A DNA stretch of 64,000 nucleotides from Limnephilus marmoratus. Taxonomy: Eukaryota; Arthropoda; Insecta; Trichoptera; Limnephilidae. Shown here piece after piece: positions 33,387 through 44,890 of this stretch (its first letter is position 1; every line of letters starts with the position of its first letter). The notes under the pieces were generated by a model, which saw only the letters and a program-made list of their open reading frames with translations, did no database searches and was not told where the DNA came from. The position numbers and the translations under genes are program-made. The stretch spans positions 53,713,819 through 53,777,818 of the forward strand of contig OU862908.1 in the NCBI GenBank assembly GCA_917880885.1, read 5' to 3'.

Positions 33387-33699
33387 ACTGAAATCTTTAC
33401 TAATAATACTGGATACTATAATCCTATGTCCAGAATATGTCGTTCATACAATGATCTTGTCAAAATACACACTTTTATAGATATTTTTCTAAACAATGTA
33501 ACATGTTTCAAAAAATATCTCCACGATTTGTGCACCTAAAAAAAAAAAAATAATAATTTACTTGTTGTTTTATTACATCTCAGGAAATACTTCATAAATA
33601 TTGTATACTTATAATGTATTTCAATTTTGTATTTAGTTTTTTTTTGTTTTTAAAGTTACGTATAAATAATACTTGCATTGTTTTTCATGTGTTTGCTTC

Positions 33700-33842
33700 T
33701 GTAAATATTCAAATGTGATTACTGCAGACACATTAGTCTAGGGATATTTATATTTGTATTTTAATTTATTATATTTAATCCACAAAAATGTTTATAAATA
33801 TCCTGTTTGTGTCTCAAATAAATAAAAAAAAAAAAAAAAAAG
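33700..33842 (+). mobile_element. Retroelement 3' end with poly(A)
   Basis: ctgtttgtgtctc is followed by AATAAA (33819-33826) and about 18 A, an unmistakable retroposed 3' end. No coding sequence remains upstream, so the class is not determined. Confidence 0.55.
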
Positions 33843-33939
33843 CTGGTTCTTTATAAATGTATGGTTAATGTGAGAATTTTTATCCAATAAGATCATTTGT
33901 AATATTTTTGAAAAGGAAGGAACTCTGTTTTTTCACCGT

Positions 33940-34085
33940 TTAAATTTATTTATTTATTATTAATTTCAATAGCAAGGTTTGTACATGTATGTATATTGTA
34001 TAGTATAAGTATAGATTCATTTTTTTTCACAGACCTCCTCACTAGGATTTCCTGTTCTGAGGTGGCCTGTAGTTTTTTAAAATAT
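33940..34085 (-). mobile_element. LINE 3' UTR fragment
   Basis: Tail taaatttatttatttatta on the plus strand followed by aatagcaaggtttgtacatg and ctcctcactaggatttcctgttctgaggtgg. This has the same layout (T-rich microsatellite, UTR, short stem) as the LINE 3' ends at 20768 and 62510, but no RT part. Confidence 0.4.
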
Positions 34086-35800
34086 TTGTATTTGGTTATG
34101 GATTGTCTTTATATTGTCTTCATGATGTTTGTAATTTTATTATCATTTTAATCTCTCAGCCATGTTTGGGTAAGTAATTCATAACATGCATTAAATAATA
34201 CGAACTTCGCGATCAAAATAAATATTATGACTACCGCAAAGCAAATGTTTATCAGAAAGTGTAAACATAAATCAATCTGATTAATATTTGTTAACAATGG
34301 TTTTGAATGCAATAAATAGTCCAATTTTAATCGTTGCATGGCTTGTTTCACCCACAATTAAATCTTCCACAGATCACATTTACTATAAAAAACTTATAGC
34401 AGAGATGATGAATAAAAAACATTTTAAAAAACAGCAAGAAAGTTTTGATTGAGTGCATTTCAAAATCTCATCTATTATAATACGTAAGTTCAAAAGATTT
34501 TGCCGTGAATTATTATGAAACGACACATGACAGTGAAAAACTATTAATTTTATGGCAAATAAAAGCAGCGCCCACATAGGAAACTGAAACCGCCTCACAC
34601 CATCGAATGGAGGAACAAGATAAAAAGTTTATGGAAATGGCCCGAAAAATCCCATTTTATGATACCTTAAGGCTTTCTTTTTATATTATGTGTTACACGG
34701 GGAATAGGTTATTATTTATGGGATACTTATTACTGTTGTAAATAAATTTCCTGTAATAAATTGGCTTCTGCATACATTCTTATTTATTAAATTCATGCCG
34801 TACAATTTCTTATATTTTCTGCGAAGCATTAAGGCGGCAGTATTTTTGTTAAAGACACAGATAGGGTGATTTTTATTTGAAAGGTTTTCAAGTAAACACT
34901 TCTTGAGTGAGTTAGTGGGCTTCAATGCTTTTGTTGAAGATAAAGGTTTCCCAAAGAGACACAAAACATATTACAAATTTTCATAAATACTTTTATTTAT
35001 TTTGGGCCAGGAAAAATATTTATTATTTCTTCTTCTTCAGGATAGTTTCTTATTTAACATTGTTTGCTTCTTTTGAATTCCGATGATTAATCTTGTGTGA
35101 CGATATAAGCAATCATACCACACACATCGATCGTCTAGTTGATTATCCAGACATCTCCGTAAAATCGATATCTGATTGAGCATGCAGTTATATGTTAAAG
35201 TGTGTCCTCTATCTGGTACAATACTCAGATTACTCATAAACACCACACAATTAAGAAGAAAAACTTATAGTGAACTAAATAAAACGTTGATGTTTTTTGG
35301 GACACTAGTTTGACATTTACAATTATCATGCTAATTGTACCGGACCGTTATGCACATTATTTGATACAGGTTTGTTTTACTTGGTTTTTCGACTACCAAG
35401 CTAGGCAAATGCCTGTATTATAACTAATCATCGTTATTTATTTTTGGGGTGTTATGCCGTGTTGCGTTACCTCCTTCTTTAGCCAACATTTCGGACAGCG
35501 TCGCAGTGTCCATCATGAGGGCAGATGTGTGATATACTAATCACCTATAACGTACTTATCCTTTGACATACATATATTTTAAAAAAATATACACATGTTT
35601 CAATATATCTGACTGGTCAGTGGCTGAGTTGGCATTACTTTTGGTTCCCACCCAGGTGTCGTGAGTTTAATTTCTTGGCTGACTAAGTCCTCCACCACGA
35701 TGTGAGAGTGGTGATAGTAGTATTGTCCAAATTATTGCGGTATTAGTATTATTCCAAAGTATTCTCAGGTAACTCGATCATTGTCTTTCTTTTAAAAAAA
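34086..35800. other. No recognisable gene
   Basis: AT-rich, with several unrecognised small frames. 35600-35720 carries a weak tRNA-like word (cagtggctgagttggc) that may be an old SINE head. Confidence 0.35.
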
Positions 35801-35802
35801 TG

Positions 35803-35865
35803 CTGCCTCTATAGCGCAATTGTTGGAAAAGTGCGGATTCGATTCATGCCACAGATGTAGCGCTA
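35803..35865 (+). repeat. tRNA-like sequence, probable SINE head relic
   Basis: tctatagcgcaattgttgg is A-box-like and ggattcgattc about 15 bp later is B-box-like. No cloverleaf forms with seven acceptor pairs, so it is not a tRNA gene. Confidence 0.35.
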
Positions 35866-36415
35866 AAAAGTGTATTCACGGATCTTTTATTCATTAATGT
35901 TAGTTAGCGCCATAAAATAAATTTAAATACTTTTGGCATTAATCACATTTAAATTAATAATTTATGCTATGGGACAATGGGGGCGCCATCTATGGTGGTT
36001 GTATTATATTGAATTTCCCTATGTGACATTGAAATTCGGTGAATTCAGGCATTTTCTGACCTCTATGGAGCAAGCAATTACTTCCGACGTGAGTGTTCGT
36101 TAAAGCCAATAGATGTCAGTCTTAATCAAATAATTAACCCATAATTAAATTATTGTGTGAATTACCTTCTTGTAATAAACACCTGTTGAGATTGTGCAAT
36201 ACCGCCTTGGCGAAATCAATATTTGAAGGAAACTAGTGTCGTTTGTGCTGAACATCCTGTGGAGAGCTGCATAGCTGTGTGAGAGTGAGTTTTTGTTTGT
36301 TTTCACTGAGGATTTTGGAATTGCTGTATAATCTGTTTTGTGTCAAGAGTTCATCTTTCATTAATTACATAGGGTAGTATTCCCTCGTGTCTGGGGCTAT
36401 TTACACGCCCCTACA
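35866..36415 (+). mobile_element. Solo LTR candidate
   Basis: Begins TGTAGCGC and ends GCCCCTACA (TGTAG...CTACA inverted ends). It has AATAAA inside at about 36175 and is GC-richer in its 3' third, like R-U5. No matching second LTR, primer-binding site or target duplication was found, so this remains tentative. Confidence 0.3.
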
Positions 36416-36800
36416 GTTAGAATAATACAATAATTATATTAGTTGCACATAAACAATCGTTTTACGGTTCTCGTTAATAAAGCTTATACCTAAATTTGTA
36501 TAACATATTTTTCAGCCAAATGGTTTCGGAATTCGGATAAAGCCGTATATAAATACTCGCTAATTTAATAGTGTTTGCATAATGTAGAAAAATGTTAAAT
36601 AAAATAAACGTACTTGTCTCATGTCATAGTGGGCCTTTATATTAAAGTGATAATGTATTAGTAATTATTAATTAGTAATTTTGAAATCATTCTTTTGAAA
36701 ATGTTTGAAATTTAAGCATCCTGTATTGCAGTTGTACATTAATTAATTTCGCCTCGTTACATCGGAATAAGACTCAAAGACTCCCATTGGATGTTCCAGT
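36416..36800. other. No recognisable feature
   Basis: AT-rich. Nothing supported. Confidence 0.4.
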
Positions 36801-36854
36801 ATTAATAACGGCTATTTACCAAATTTCAAATGTCCAAATATGGAATTCAGCCAC

Positions 36855-37060
36855 AGCAAGGATTGAGGGTGGATTACGTTGGGAATGAAATGATTGCGGC
36901 GGAGTGTCAACACTCCCAACTTCCAACACATGGGCTGACAGTTTGCGGGCCTACAGCAGGGGTGTTAAACGCAAGATGTGGGACGTGGGCGAGCCCGGGT
37001 GGACTGGGCGGCCAGGGCGGTCCCACTACTCCTTTGTTCTGGCTCGCATTTACGATTCTC
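36855..37060 (+). pseudogene. Possible LINE RNase H scrap
   Basis: DYVGNEMIAAE followed, after a shift, by TSNTWADSLRAYSRG and KRKMWD resembles the GIVGNE.AD...  region after the RNase H of I/Jockey-like LINEs. It is the only GC-rich coding-like stretch in the neighbourhood. Both frames are short and the match is weak. Confidence 0.35.
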
Positions 37061-37271
37061 AAGAAATAAATCTTTCGAATGTTCTCAGAAAGCTAACTCA
37101 GACTCAGTGGCGTTCACTTTGCTATATAATGGCATTGCTATTAACGTGGTAGATGATTTTAATAAATTATTGAATTTTTACCTTTTCTATTTTGTGTGCA
37201 TTATTATTAATCAATTTACTAGCGAGCAGGTGGTGGGTAATGTAATTTTAATCATATCAATATTTTTCTGA

Positions 37272-37436
37272 AGACTTTTTAAATTTATTAATCATAAAGG
37301 AAAACGTTTAGATAACTTAGAAGTCTTGGAAATTAAAAAATCCCTTAAAAATAATGAATCTATTATCAACAAACAAAAAATATTGTCATATAGCCCAATC
37401 ATGGATTTGTTCCCCTACCCACCCACTCTACACTAA
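37272..37436 (+). pseudogene. PLE polyprotein C-terminus (after GIY-YIG domain)
   Basis: Open frame reading FINHKGKRLDNLEVLEIKK, then SLKNNESIINKQ, LSYSPIMDLFPYPP and a stop at 37434-37436. A KG..L...E..EI.K motif follows the GIY-YIG nuclease in Penelope-type proteins (established family pattern, recalled not searched). The upstream nuclease and RT are absent, so this is a 5'-truncated retrocopy. It is the least damaged of the three such tails in the window (others at 262 and 4932). Confidence 0.65.
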
Positions 37437-37527
37437 TACCTACCTACCCAATCTACATTATTATCTAGCAACAGCTCCACCCCTACCATAATAAAACATT
37501 GTTCGAAACTGTCAAATTAGTATAAGC

Positions 37528-37570
37528 TTTCCCTGACGAAGGAACGTTTGTTCCGAAACCGGTCGGATTT
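37528..37570 (+). ncRNA. Hammerhead ribozyme candidate in PLE-3 (best copy)
   Basis: Core CTGACGA (37533-37539), then stem II GGAAC-GTTT-GTTCC with five perfect pairs and a 4-nt loop. GAA (37555-37557) follows, then self-complementary ACCGGT as a minimal stem III, and C37564 completes the GTC cleavage triplet. Stem I pairs TCC (37530-37532) with GGA (37565-37567). All universally conserved hammerhead core bases are present. PLE hammerheads with very short stem III are established in the literature and may act as dimers. Confidence 0.75.
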
Positions 37571-37660
37571 GCACATCAAATAAGTGGTTTATACAAAGTA
37601 AAATTATTTCATTATTCTATAATGGATAACCACAAAGTAATAGCTACATTCAAAAATATA

Positions 37661-38270
37661 TACTTTTTAAATATTTTATTTCTTGAGTTATAAAACACAT
37701 TTTTGTACGTATAAGACATATACATTCTTAATTTTGGAAATGCTGTGGTGCTGAGAGAAGTGAAAATAGGAAGAAGGATTTTTTTTTGTATTTCTTGGGC
37801 ATTAACTATGTAACACTTTCTAGACATTTCATTTTGAAAAGTTTTATTTTCTATGTAGGTACATTTGATAATTTTTTTTAACACCGGTTTTGCGTAGAAA
37901 CCTTAGAAATAAACAAACAAAAAAAATTGAAATTAATTTAGTTAATAAAATAACAGCACACTGCAAATCGCCCTTATTAAGAATGTTCCCTTGTAATGTC
38001 GACTCCTTACACCGTTCTTCTCTAAAATCTCTAAAATCAGCCCTCCCACTTCTCCCTCCTAATTAAATCTAATCATTTTTGTACATGGATAGAATTTTTA
38101 AGTTAGTTTTAAGTTTGCTAGTGAATAACACGGTTGTATCAAAACCGGTAGCAAACCGGTGGCTTTCAGTTCTGTTCACTGTGTAGAATAATTGCCAATT
38201 TTATCAATATTTTGAAAAAAAATTATAAATTTAAATGGTTTACAATAAAATTAGTAAAGTTTTAAACCAG
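37661..38270. other. No recognisable gene
   Basis: AT-rich. A minus-strand frame at 37612-37884 spans the PLE tail and has no domain. Confidence 0.4.
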
Positions 38271-38279
38271 AAATAACTC

Positions 38280-38600
38280 CTTTGTACGGAAGCACGCCGT
38301 TTCCCGGCGGAGAGTGTCGCCACCATTCCTCAAGTAAATCCTATGTAATTACAAGGAAGCAAAGGGTCAATCATTCCACAGAGGGCCAAGGGATCCCCTC
38401 ATACCAGATGATCGGTACCAAGGCCGTTATCTTCTAAAGGCGGAGAGAAGTCAGGGCCTCCTTTTCATCAGGACTGCTCATGAGACGTCGCCGTGAGGAG
38501 GCGTTATGGGCCTATTCCCCCGCCTGGCACGAGCCGTGGACGATTGTAGTTAGCTAGGTTATGCTATATAGTGAAAACCTTGGTCCCGGGGTGAGTCATT
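38280..38600. other. GC-richer unclassified segment
   Basis: About 300 bp of roughly balanced base composition in AT-rich surroundings, containing hairpin-forming words (cgccgtgaggaggcg near 38490). No coding frame, tRNA-like box or terminal repeat. It could be an LTR, an old SINE or a retroposed RNA. Confidence 0.4.
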
Positions 38601-39465
38601 GCCATCTTTTTATGAGTGTAAATTCTGTGGAATGGTGTACAATATATTTTGATTCAATCTTATCTTACAACCTGGTTTGAAACCAGCTCAAAAGCTTATA
38701 TTGGTAAAATTGCATTGAGAGCTGCATAAAAATGTTCACATTTTTAAACCGAAAGTTGTGATTTTATTGTGTGACTTTCTAAAGCCTCCTGAAATGTATT
38801 CCAGATCCCGGTCTCCAATTCTTAGATTCCCACATAGGTAAAATGAAATCCTTGAGTTAGAAATCCCAGCTCAAACGCCTCTGCATAAAAGCGCAATCCA
38901 ACAAAGAGACCGAGAGTTCACTCGATATCTAATAAATCTCAGACGTGTTCTACAAAAACTTCGATCTCGAATAAAGGGGTAGAAAAATCAATGTAAAATG
39001 TTTCACGCTTTAAAGCAATCAACATAAATAAAGGGCTGGTCTACAATGGGGAAATGATTTCAACAGAATATTTATTACAATCTATTCTAATTGTGTTTCA
39101 TGTGCTACAAGCAATACGCTCAGTTTTACGAGTGTATACGAGAATTCACAAGATTTTATTTCTATAACAGCATAATGGTACTGTCACACTATGGTGTAAG
39201 CTCAAAGGGTTTTTGGGCGTGGCTTATATCACCATATCGCTCGCCACACAATCCCACACAGACAATCTGATTCATTAGGGAGCTGCCGGGGTCAATAGCT
39301 GTCAAGGTGACAGATCCCATACAAATAAATTATATTCCTTGCTCTACCACTTGCTAAGAGGGAAGGGAGAGAAAGATTATAGCTTTGTGTGATACTCTAA
39401 CATATAATTTGTTTAGGCCACCCCCAAAAATGCTTGATTCGTACAGCGTGGTCTGACACAGGCAC
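38601..39465. other. No recognisable feature
   Basis: Nothing supported. 39190-39370 is slightly GC-richer. Confidence 0.4.
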
Positions 39466-39469
39466 AAAG

Positions 39470-39825
39470 ATTTGTATCCTTCTTCTTTGTGTGCCCTATC
39501 GGGTCCCCCCGACGTTAGCGATCACTCTTGAAAATTTCTCTCTGTCTTGCGCTACCCGGAATAGCTCCTCCACACTTCTAATGCCGGTCCACTCTCGTAC
39601 GTTTCGCAGCCAAGACATTTGTCTCCTACCAGGCCCTGGGCGACCGTCTATCTCGCCTTTCAATATTAAATGGAGCAAGTGATACTTCTCCCCTCGAAGA
39701 ATATGACCCAGATATGAAATTTTCCTGATTTTTATTAATGTAAGCAGTTCTCTATCTGCTTTAGCCCGCCTGAGAATTTCTGTGTTGGTGATCATGTCGG
39801 TCCATGGGACCATTCTTTTTTTGCA
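39470..39825 (-). pseudogene. LINE polyprotein C-terminus (RTE-like)
   Basis: 105 open codons: EILRRAKADRELLTLIKIRK, then SYLGHILRGEKYHLLHLILKG, then GRPGPGRRQMSWLRNVREW and AQDREKFSRVIANV at the end. The LR..K...LL..IK.RK..YLGH..R pattern with GRRGPGRR.ISWL.N is the closing domain of a common arthropod LINE. The frame is undamaged but starts abruptly, indicating 5' truncation. No RT core is present. Confidence 0.75.
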
Positions 39826-40430
39826 TGCAAGCCAATATAATATTGATTATGAATTAGACACTGCTGTAACAATTGACTGGTAAGCTGAATTATTTGTAAG
39901 TTTTAATTAAGTATGTTCGTATGTAGGTATTATGATTCAATGCTGCGATTTTAAAATAAAAGCTAAGTGAACAAGTTTTTATTGACCCTTTATCTGTGTC
40001 CTTTCGATACGAATTTTACCCGTGTTATCAGAGTGTTTTTGCTCTTGGAGTAGGTAGGTAGGTACGTACTCACTGCATTTAAATATTGTATTACAATCTA
40101 ATATTTATTTTGCAATACTCATTTTCGACGTTTAAAGGTTTTTCCCCACTTATTAAAAATATCGTATTCACAATTTTCCTATATTGCCCAAGTACATAGA
40201 CAGGATCCACCGTGTCACCCTTGACTGGATATGAACAAATTATTGCGCGCTTGGACATTCGACACATATTTTCAAATTTTATTGAATTCGATGGCAAAAC
40301 CCAGGTTTCACATGTCGCCACTAAAAATACATCAGTTTTTGTGTTGAAAGATGAATTATTATTATTGGAAATTGAAAAAATTTTATAAACATAGTATGCA
40401 AAGAATTTGAGTTACATTTTAAAACCAATT
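39826..40430. other. No recognisable feature
   Basis: AT-rich. The frame at 40091-40321 is unrecognised. Confidence 0.4.
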
Positions 40431-40435
40431 TGATG

Positions 40436-40620
40436 AACTGCCTAATGGCTCAAGCCGTATTTGCTGACTAATTCTGAATAGCCAGGGACATGTTCCACAT
40501 CTCTTTCCCCTTCCCACTACCTTCAGCCTCACTATATACCAAAGTTGGGGATGCCTTAGTCTCACTGGCTCCAGACGGTTGGGAGCAGTTGGGACTCCTG
40601 TGCGGTATTCAGATAAAATA
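40436..40620 (+). mobile_element. SINE-A copy 6, 5'-truncated
   Basis: Begins in the body (ctgcctaatggctcaagccg) and keeps ctgaatagccaggga, cttcagcctcactatatacc, cactggctccagacgg and ttgggactcctgtgcggtattc. The A tail is reduced to aaaata. Confidence 0.8.
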
Positions 40621-40734
40621 AGTTATATTGTACGCAAGTAGGAACCTTTAGCGGATTTTTGCTAAGCCGACTGCACATATAAGTATGGCGTATTTTGTTA
40701 TTGGGCCGTACAGCGTCACCGCATGCTTCTTCGG

Positions 40735-41010
40735 GGAGTCGGAATAATTATTAGTAAAAATATTTGTACAGCGAAATTTTACTCAAGACGCATGTAGATA
40801 AAAGTATATTGACTTTGGTTGTACGGCCGTACAATTGCCGTTAATTGAAGAAATAATCTTTTAGGGGAACAACTGTACGAGGTATCAATTGGCAGAGGGA
40901 ACAACTGACTGGCGGGTCAACTATCCGGCGCATTAACTGTCCGTGGGATCAACTATCGGTGGGCCAAATGTCAGCGGGACAGTTGTGGTCGGATCAATTA
41001 TTGTTGCACC
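40735..41010. repeat. Degraded relative of the 26.6-kb foldback element
   Basis: attagtaaaaatatttgtacagcg (from 40751) and aagtatattgactttggttg with tacggccgtac (40800-40833) match the inverse of the 26.6-kb loop. They are followed by degenerate 15-16 bp words such as ggatcaactatcggtggg. Only one arm remains. Confidence 0.6.
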
Positions 41011-41450
41011 ATTATTAACTTATTGCATACTCTTGTTGGAAAGTGATGTGATGGTTTTAAATTAACGGTTTTTTTGTGGATTCCAATTTTTATGTTTTTA
41101 CAATATTTGTATTTATGCCCGTCAGAATAATGGAATTTAATTTTCTTTTAGAAATAGGATCGCTTTTATTGCCAAAACCGTGGAAAAATATGGCCCAACG
41201 TATTTACTAGTAAAACGATTAACGAGCCATTTTGAAGCGTTAAACATGACTATTTAAATTTAAGGTTTCATTTCAAACGATTTCATATAAATGTTAAATT
41301 GCCAGAGGTATTTTAATTTTATAGGCATTATATTTTGATAGGTTCCTTTGTCACCATTTGAAGCGAAATAAAAGCTTTTTTATTGGAAGCTTTTTTTTGG
41401 GAGGTGGGTATGGGATCATCATTTTTCAATTTGGAAGGCTAACCATTTAT
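41011..41450. other. No recognisable feature
   Basis: AT-rich. Nothing supported. Confidence 0.4.
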
Positions 41451-41451
41451 T

Positions 41452-42120
41452 AGATAATAAAAATGGTTTTTATTCCAGAACGTGGGGAGGTAAGTGCAAT
41501 TCCACACCAATATAATCAAAGCGGCAGTTTGATGCTTCGCAGGTGCTGTGATGCGTCATTTCCGTTTCATCCGAATTCCAAATAACAACGAGGCTCAAGA
41601 AATTTCACTTAAAATAATAAAAGACAACAGTATCATTAGATAAATAATAATAATATTTTTATAGCGCCATTTTTGTGAGAAAATCACCTCAAGATAATAA
41701 GTACACAGCGTAATATACATTATGACACTTTTACAAAAAACTAAACTATACAATGCACTTCCACTGGTCAGTAGACAAAACATAATGTATCTTAAACATA
41801 AATGACACCAAGTCCTGGATTATAAGCCGAAGCAGATCTAACTTCAAAGATTTTATTTTCAAACTACGTTACGTCACGTTGATGATTGTTTAAATGTAAT
41901 ATTGGGTTATGATTTGTATTTTTATTGTATGTATTATTATTTTTATTGTTAACTACTCAAGATTTAAAGCGCCTGCTCCCAACACAGGTTTTCCTAGTGA
42001 GATGGCATGGGGCATCATAAATTGTAAGTCTAGAATTTATGAAGATGATTTAATAATAAACAAATTTTTTTTTCAAAATTAAATGAAATAAAATCATTTA
42101 TTGAGCTCTCATTGATCCAT
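41452..42120 (+). repeat. Unclassified dispersed repeat, split by an L2-like tail
   Basis: tggtttttattccagaacgtggggaggtaagtgcaat (41464-41500) and ccatcggatc (42117-42126) also bracket 63232-63395. The extra length here includes the LINE tail at 41641. Confidence 0.45.
41641..41720 (-). mobile_element. L2-like LINE 3' tail fragment
   Basis: (ATA)n then tttttatagcgccatttttgtg and gaaaatcacctcaag, as at 23494 and 28878. Truncated just beyond. Confidence 0.6.
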
Positions 42121-42137
42121 CGGATCTGAAATAATCA

Positions 42138-42432
42138 GCACATTTACCACAGGTCACCCCAAGATTACGCTACTTTGATAGCATGGATGACATTATCAGG
42201 GGTGCTTGGGTTCATCTGGTGAGGTGTTTTCCGGTATTGATGGAGGATGCGCCTCCCCACAGATGGATTCAAATGTCCATCACTCCTGGACACACAAATC
42301 TCTAGATTCCTACCCCCCTCCCCCTCATACCTTTTTCTTTCCTAGAACTTCCTCTCCCTCTTTTCCTTAAAAATGTCCTTCATGCTGCATCCCTATACAT
42401 GACATAGGCCTTGAATGGGTTAATGTAAAAAA
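42138..42432 (+). mobile_element. SINE-B copy 5, diverged and 5'-truncated
   Basis: Starts at cacatttaccacaggtcacccc, with gtgcttgggttcatctggtg, gatgcgcctcccc, cactcctggacacac, a CT-rich tract and ttaatgtaaaaaa. This is one of the most diverged copies, so probably old. Confidence 0.7.
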
Positions 42433-44607
42433 CGTAACTTATAGTTTTTTTTTTTTTAAATTGGAGGGTCAAAAATTTACACGTCGAATTGTTTTCCTAG
42501 CTCTTTTCCAAACAAGTGTGTTGTAAACGTTGAAGACTTGAAAACGAATGTTAATTTAGGTAATTTAATAAGACAAGGTAGGTATTTATTTATTTGATGT
42601 GAAAATTTCGGACAGTGAAGAAAACAAAAAATTTAAAAGTATGAACCTGGAAAAAGTTGCCGCGGATCTCTTAAAAGCTCTAATGGAACCTACTTACCCT
42701 CAAAGGACATAATATGGTACACATACTCCTTTCGTGTACATATGGATGTCATTCAAACTTATATCAGTTACCTTTTGACTATTTATTTTATTTAATAGCA
42801 AATATAATCTTCAACGTATAATTATGATATTAGAATTACGAGCAGTATTGGTAGGGCAAACAATGGTTCAACGAAAGACTTGAAAAAGTCGTAAATCTAA
42901 AACTTGCAAACTTAATAAATTTGTATGTAGAGCACTTTATTCGTTAAAAGGTTAAAAACATCTGAAACTGCAGCTGGGGAACACTTTGCAAAACATTTCA
43001 AAAGAAGTTTCCTGAATGAATGAGTTTCATATTTAGCTTTTAGCGAAATTACATTATTATTATTATTATAAGAAACTCTTACAATAACGTTGAAGAACGC
43101 AGGAACGGCTGAAAACTATTAATTCATATATAGAAGCGTAGGTAAACTTTGTGTGAATACTGGGATTATTAAATTATTTGTAAGTTGTGTTTAATTAATC
43201 AATTAAAATTAGATATTAGTCAACCACTTTACACGCGAGAGCTCGCTCCAAACGTATCGGAAACTGTAATTCCCTTAGGAGGTTGTTCATAATGTAATTA
43301 ATACAGGCCAGACAAACACAGAATATTTAACGGTCAACCCGGTTAAAAAGTAAGTAGAAGAATTATGTATTTATTTTGAACATTCTAACCTCAAAATTAT
43401 GTTAAAACAGTCTGACTTTTTGGAATTGCTTTTATATCTCCAAATTTACCTGACCCCACTGAGTAACCTACCCACTTGCTCTATTTTTTAGAGGGTTCAA
43501 ATTATCTAGATCTAATGGTTTGCACAGACTACCTGGTAGAATCGTGTAAAGTATTTTGAGAATAGAAATCTCCGTGATTCTGCAGAAAGCATGAGTAGCG
43601 TTTCTTATGCATGAGAAACTCTCCTGGAAACGAGAGAAAATCACCCGGAAGAATACAAAACCAAATCAAGTATCACAACATGTTTTAAAAAAGTTCGTTC
43701 GTAATTCAGCACTCACAAGAAGTACTCTGTAGTATGTGAGAAGGTTCTTCATTTTGCCTGTAAGATTTGGTGTTGTTGTTTTGGTGGGAGTTAATACCCT
43801 TACTTTATGGACGCCGTTGGCCGCATAAAAACCTTATAGAGAGCAGTACTCAGTCATGTGAAGCTGAGTTATTTTATTATTTTATAACTAGGTTGAGGAG
43901 TATCGAGCTTATCTGAGAGAAGGGTGGCTAGCTCTATATTATATTCTTATGTGAGAGTCAAGGGAGGAACACTTTGCATATTTGGAAGTGCTGAAAACCC
44001 CAAAATTAATACGATTATTGATTTTAAAAGTCAGCAGAACTTTGTTTGAATGTATGAGGGTGTTGTTTGACAAAATATTGGCCTAAAATTATGCAATTTT
44101 ACCACAGAAACCCGCCTATTAATGGATTTGAAAAGCACAGTTGAAAAAACCAAACTTTCACAATGTCATTTGCATTTTGCTTTTAAATTTCATTGTCCAT
44201 TTCGATGTTGTAGTAGATTGATATCCTGACCACAAAATAAAGTGGAGTATCTGGTCAAACCGAGGTAAAGTTAATATATTTGAAAAGATTGAGCGATGTG
44301 GACACAGAATGACTTCCAAGTTGATTGATTGAAGAGGAACACCAAGAAAAGAAAATTCGGTGTCAACTTTTGCAGTAAAAAAATATTTTTTGAATCATGG
44401 GCAAGGCGTAAAGAGAGAAAGATCATCTAGGCTTTCTAGCTTCCATAAATATCGTAGTTTAGAACTGTGGGGAGCATCTATTGTAATGAATTAGCTTCAC
44501 ACTTTGCCATATAAGAGGGGGTCTTCCGGAACTGCTGCGAAGAGCTCTGATTTAAAAACAAAATTGACATTGTTTTTATGTCAAGTTGGAGTCGAAATTA
44601 TGCACGT
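42433..44607. other. No recognisable gene
   Basis: 2.2 kb without long open frames, element ends or RNA genes that I can support. Confidence 0.45.
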
Positions 44608-44735
44608 AATTTATTTATTTATTAACTTCTTTAGGCTTTTACGTAGTAACTTTTAGTATAAGACATAAACTATTACATAAGAAATTAGAATTGTGTAAGT
44701 AATTAAGAGCCCGTGTGTAAAACAGCAGGATAATA
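44608..44735 (-). mobile_element. LINE 3' UTR fragment
   Basis: taatttatttatttattaac, then ctttaggcttttacg and cataaactattacataag. The layout matches other LINE 3' ends here (46015, 51005). No coding part. Confidence 0.4.
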
Positions 44736-44777
44736 TATTATAATAAAACAAACATGAAATTTTTTCAGCTTCAGTAT

Positions 44778-44890
44778 CCAGTTTCAGCTTTTTTGTTAAA
44801 ACCATCTTCAGACTGATCTGAAGATGGCTTTAACAAGCTGAAACCGGCTATGGTCAAATAAATTAAAGTGGAAATAAGTTTCATATAATT
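44778..44890 (+). repeat. PLE end arranged as a palindrome (PLE-5)
   Basis: gtttcagcttttttgttaaa with ccatcttcaga (from 44780) is the inverse of tctgaagatgg, then ctttaacaagctgaaac (to 44844), around a tiny centre. The right arm contains CTGAAGA (44818-44824), stem II GCTT-TAAC-AAGC, GAA (44840-44842) and ACC...GGTC, so each arm is one hammerhead-like motif, head to head. The tail aattaaagtgg...ataagtttcat follows, as in other PLE ends. Confidence 0.6.

Larger units (their letters stand above)
37272..37660 (+). mobile_element. Penelope-like element 3' part (PLE-3)
   Basis: Consists of the protein tail (37272-37436), about 90 bp of spacer, the hammerhead motif (37528-37570) and the downstream aagtggtttatacaaag tail that continues to ctataatggataaccacaaag. 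The same tail occurs inverted at 60000-60080. The region aligns collinearly with PLE-1. Confidence 0.75.
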
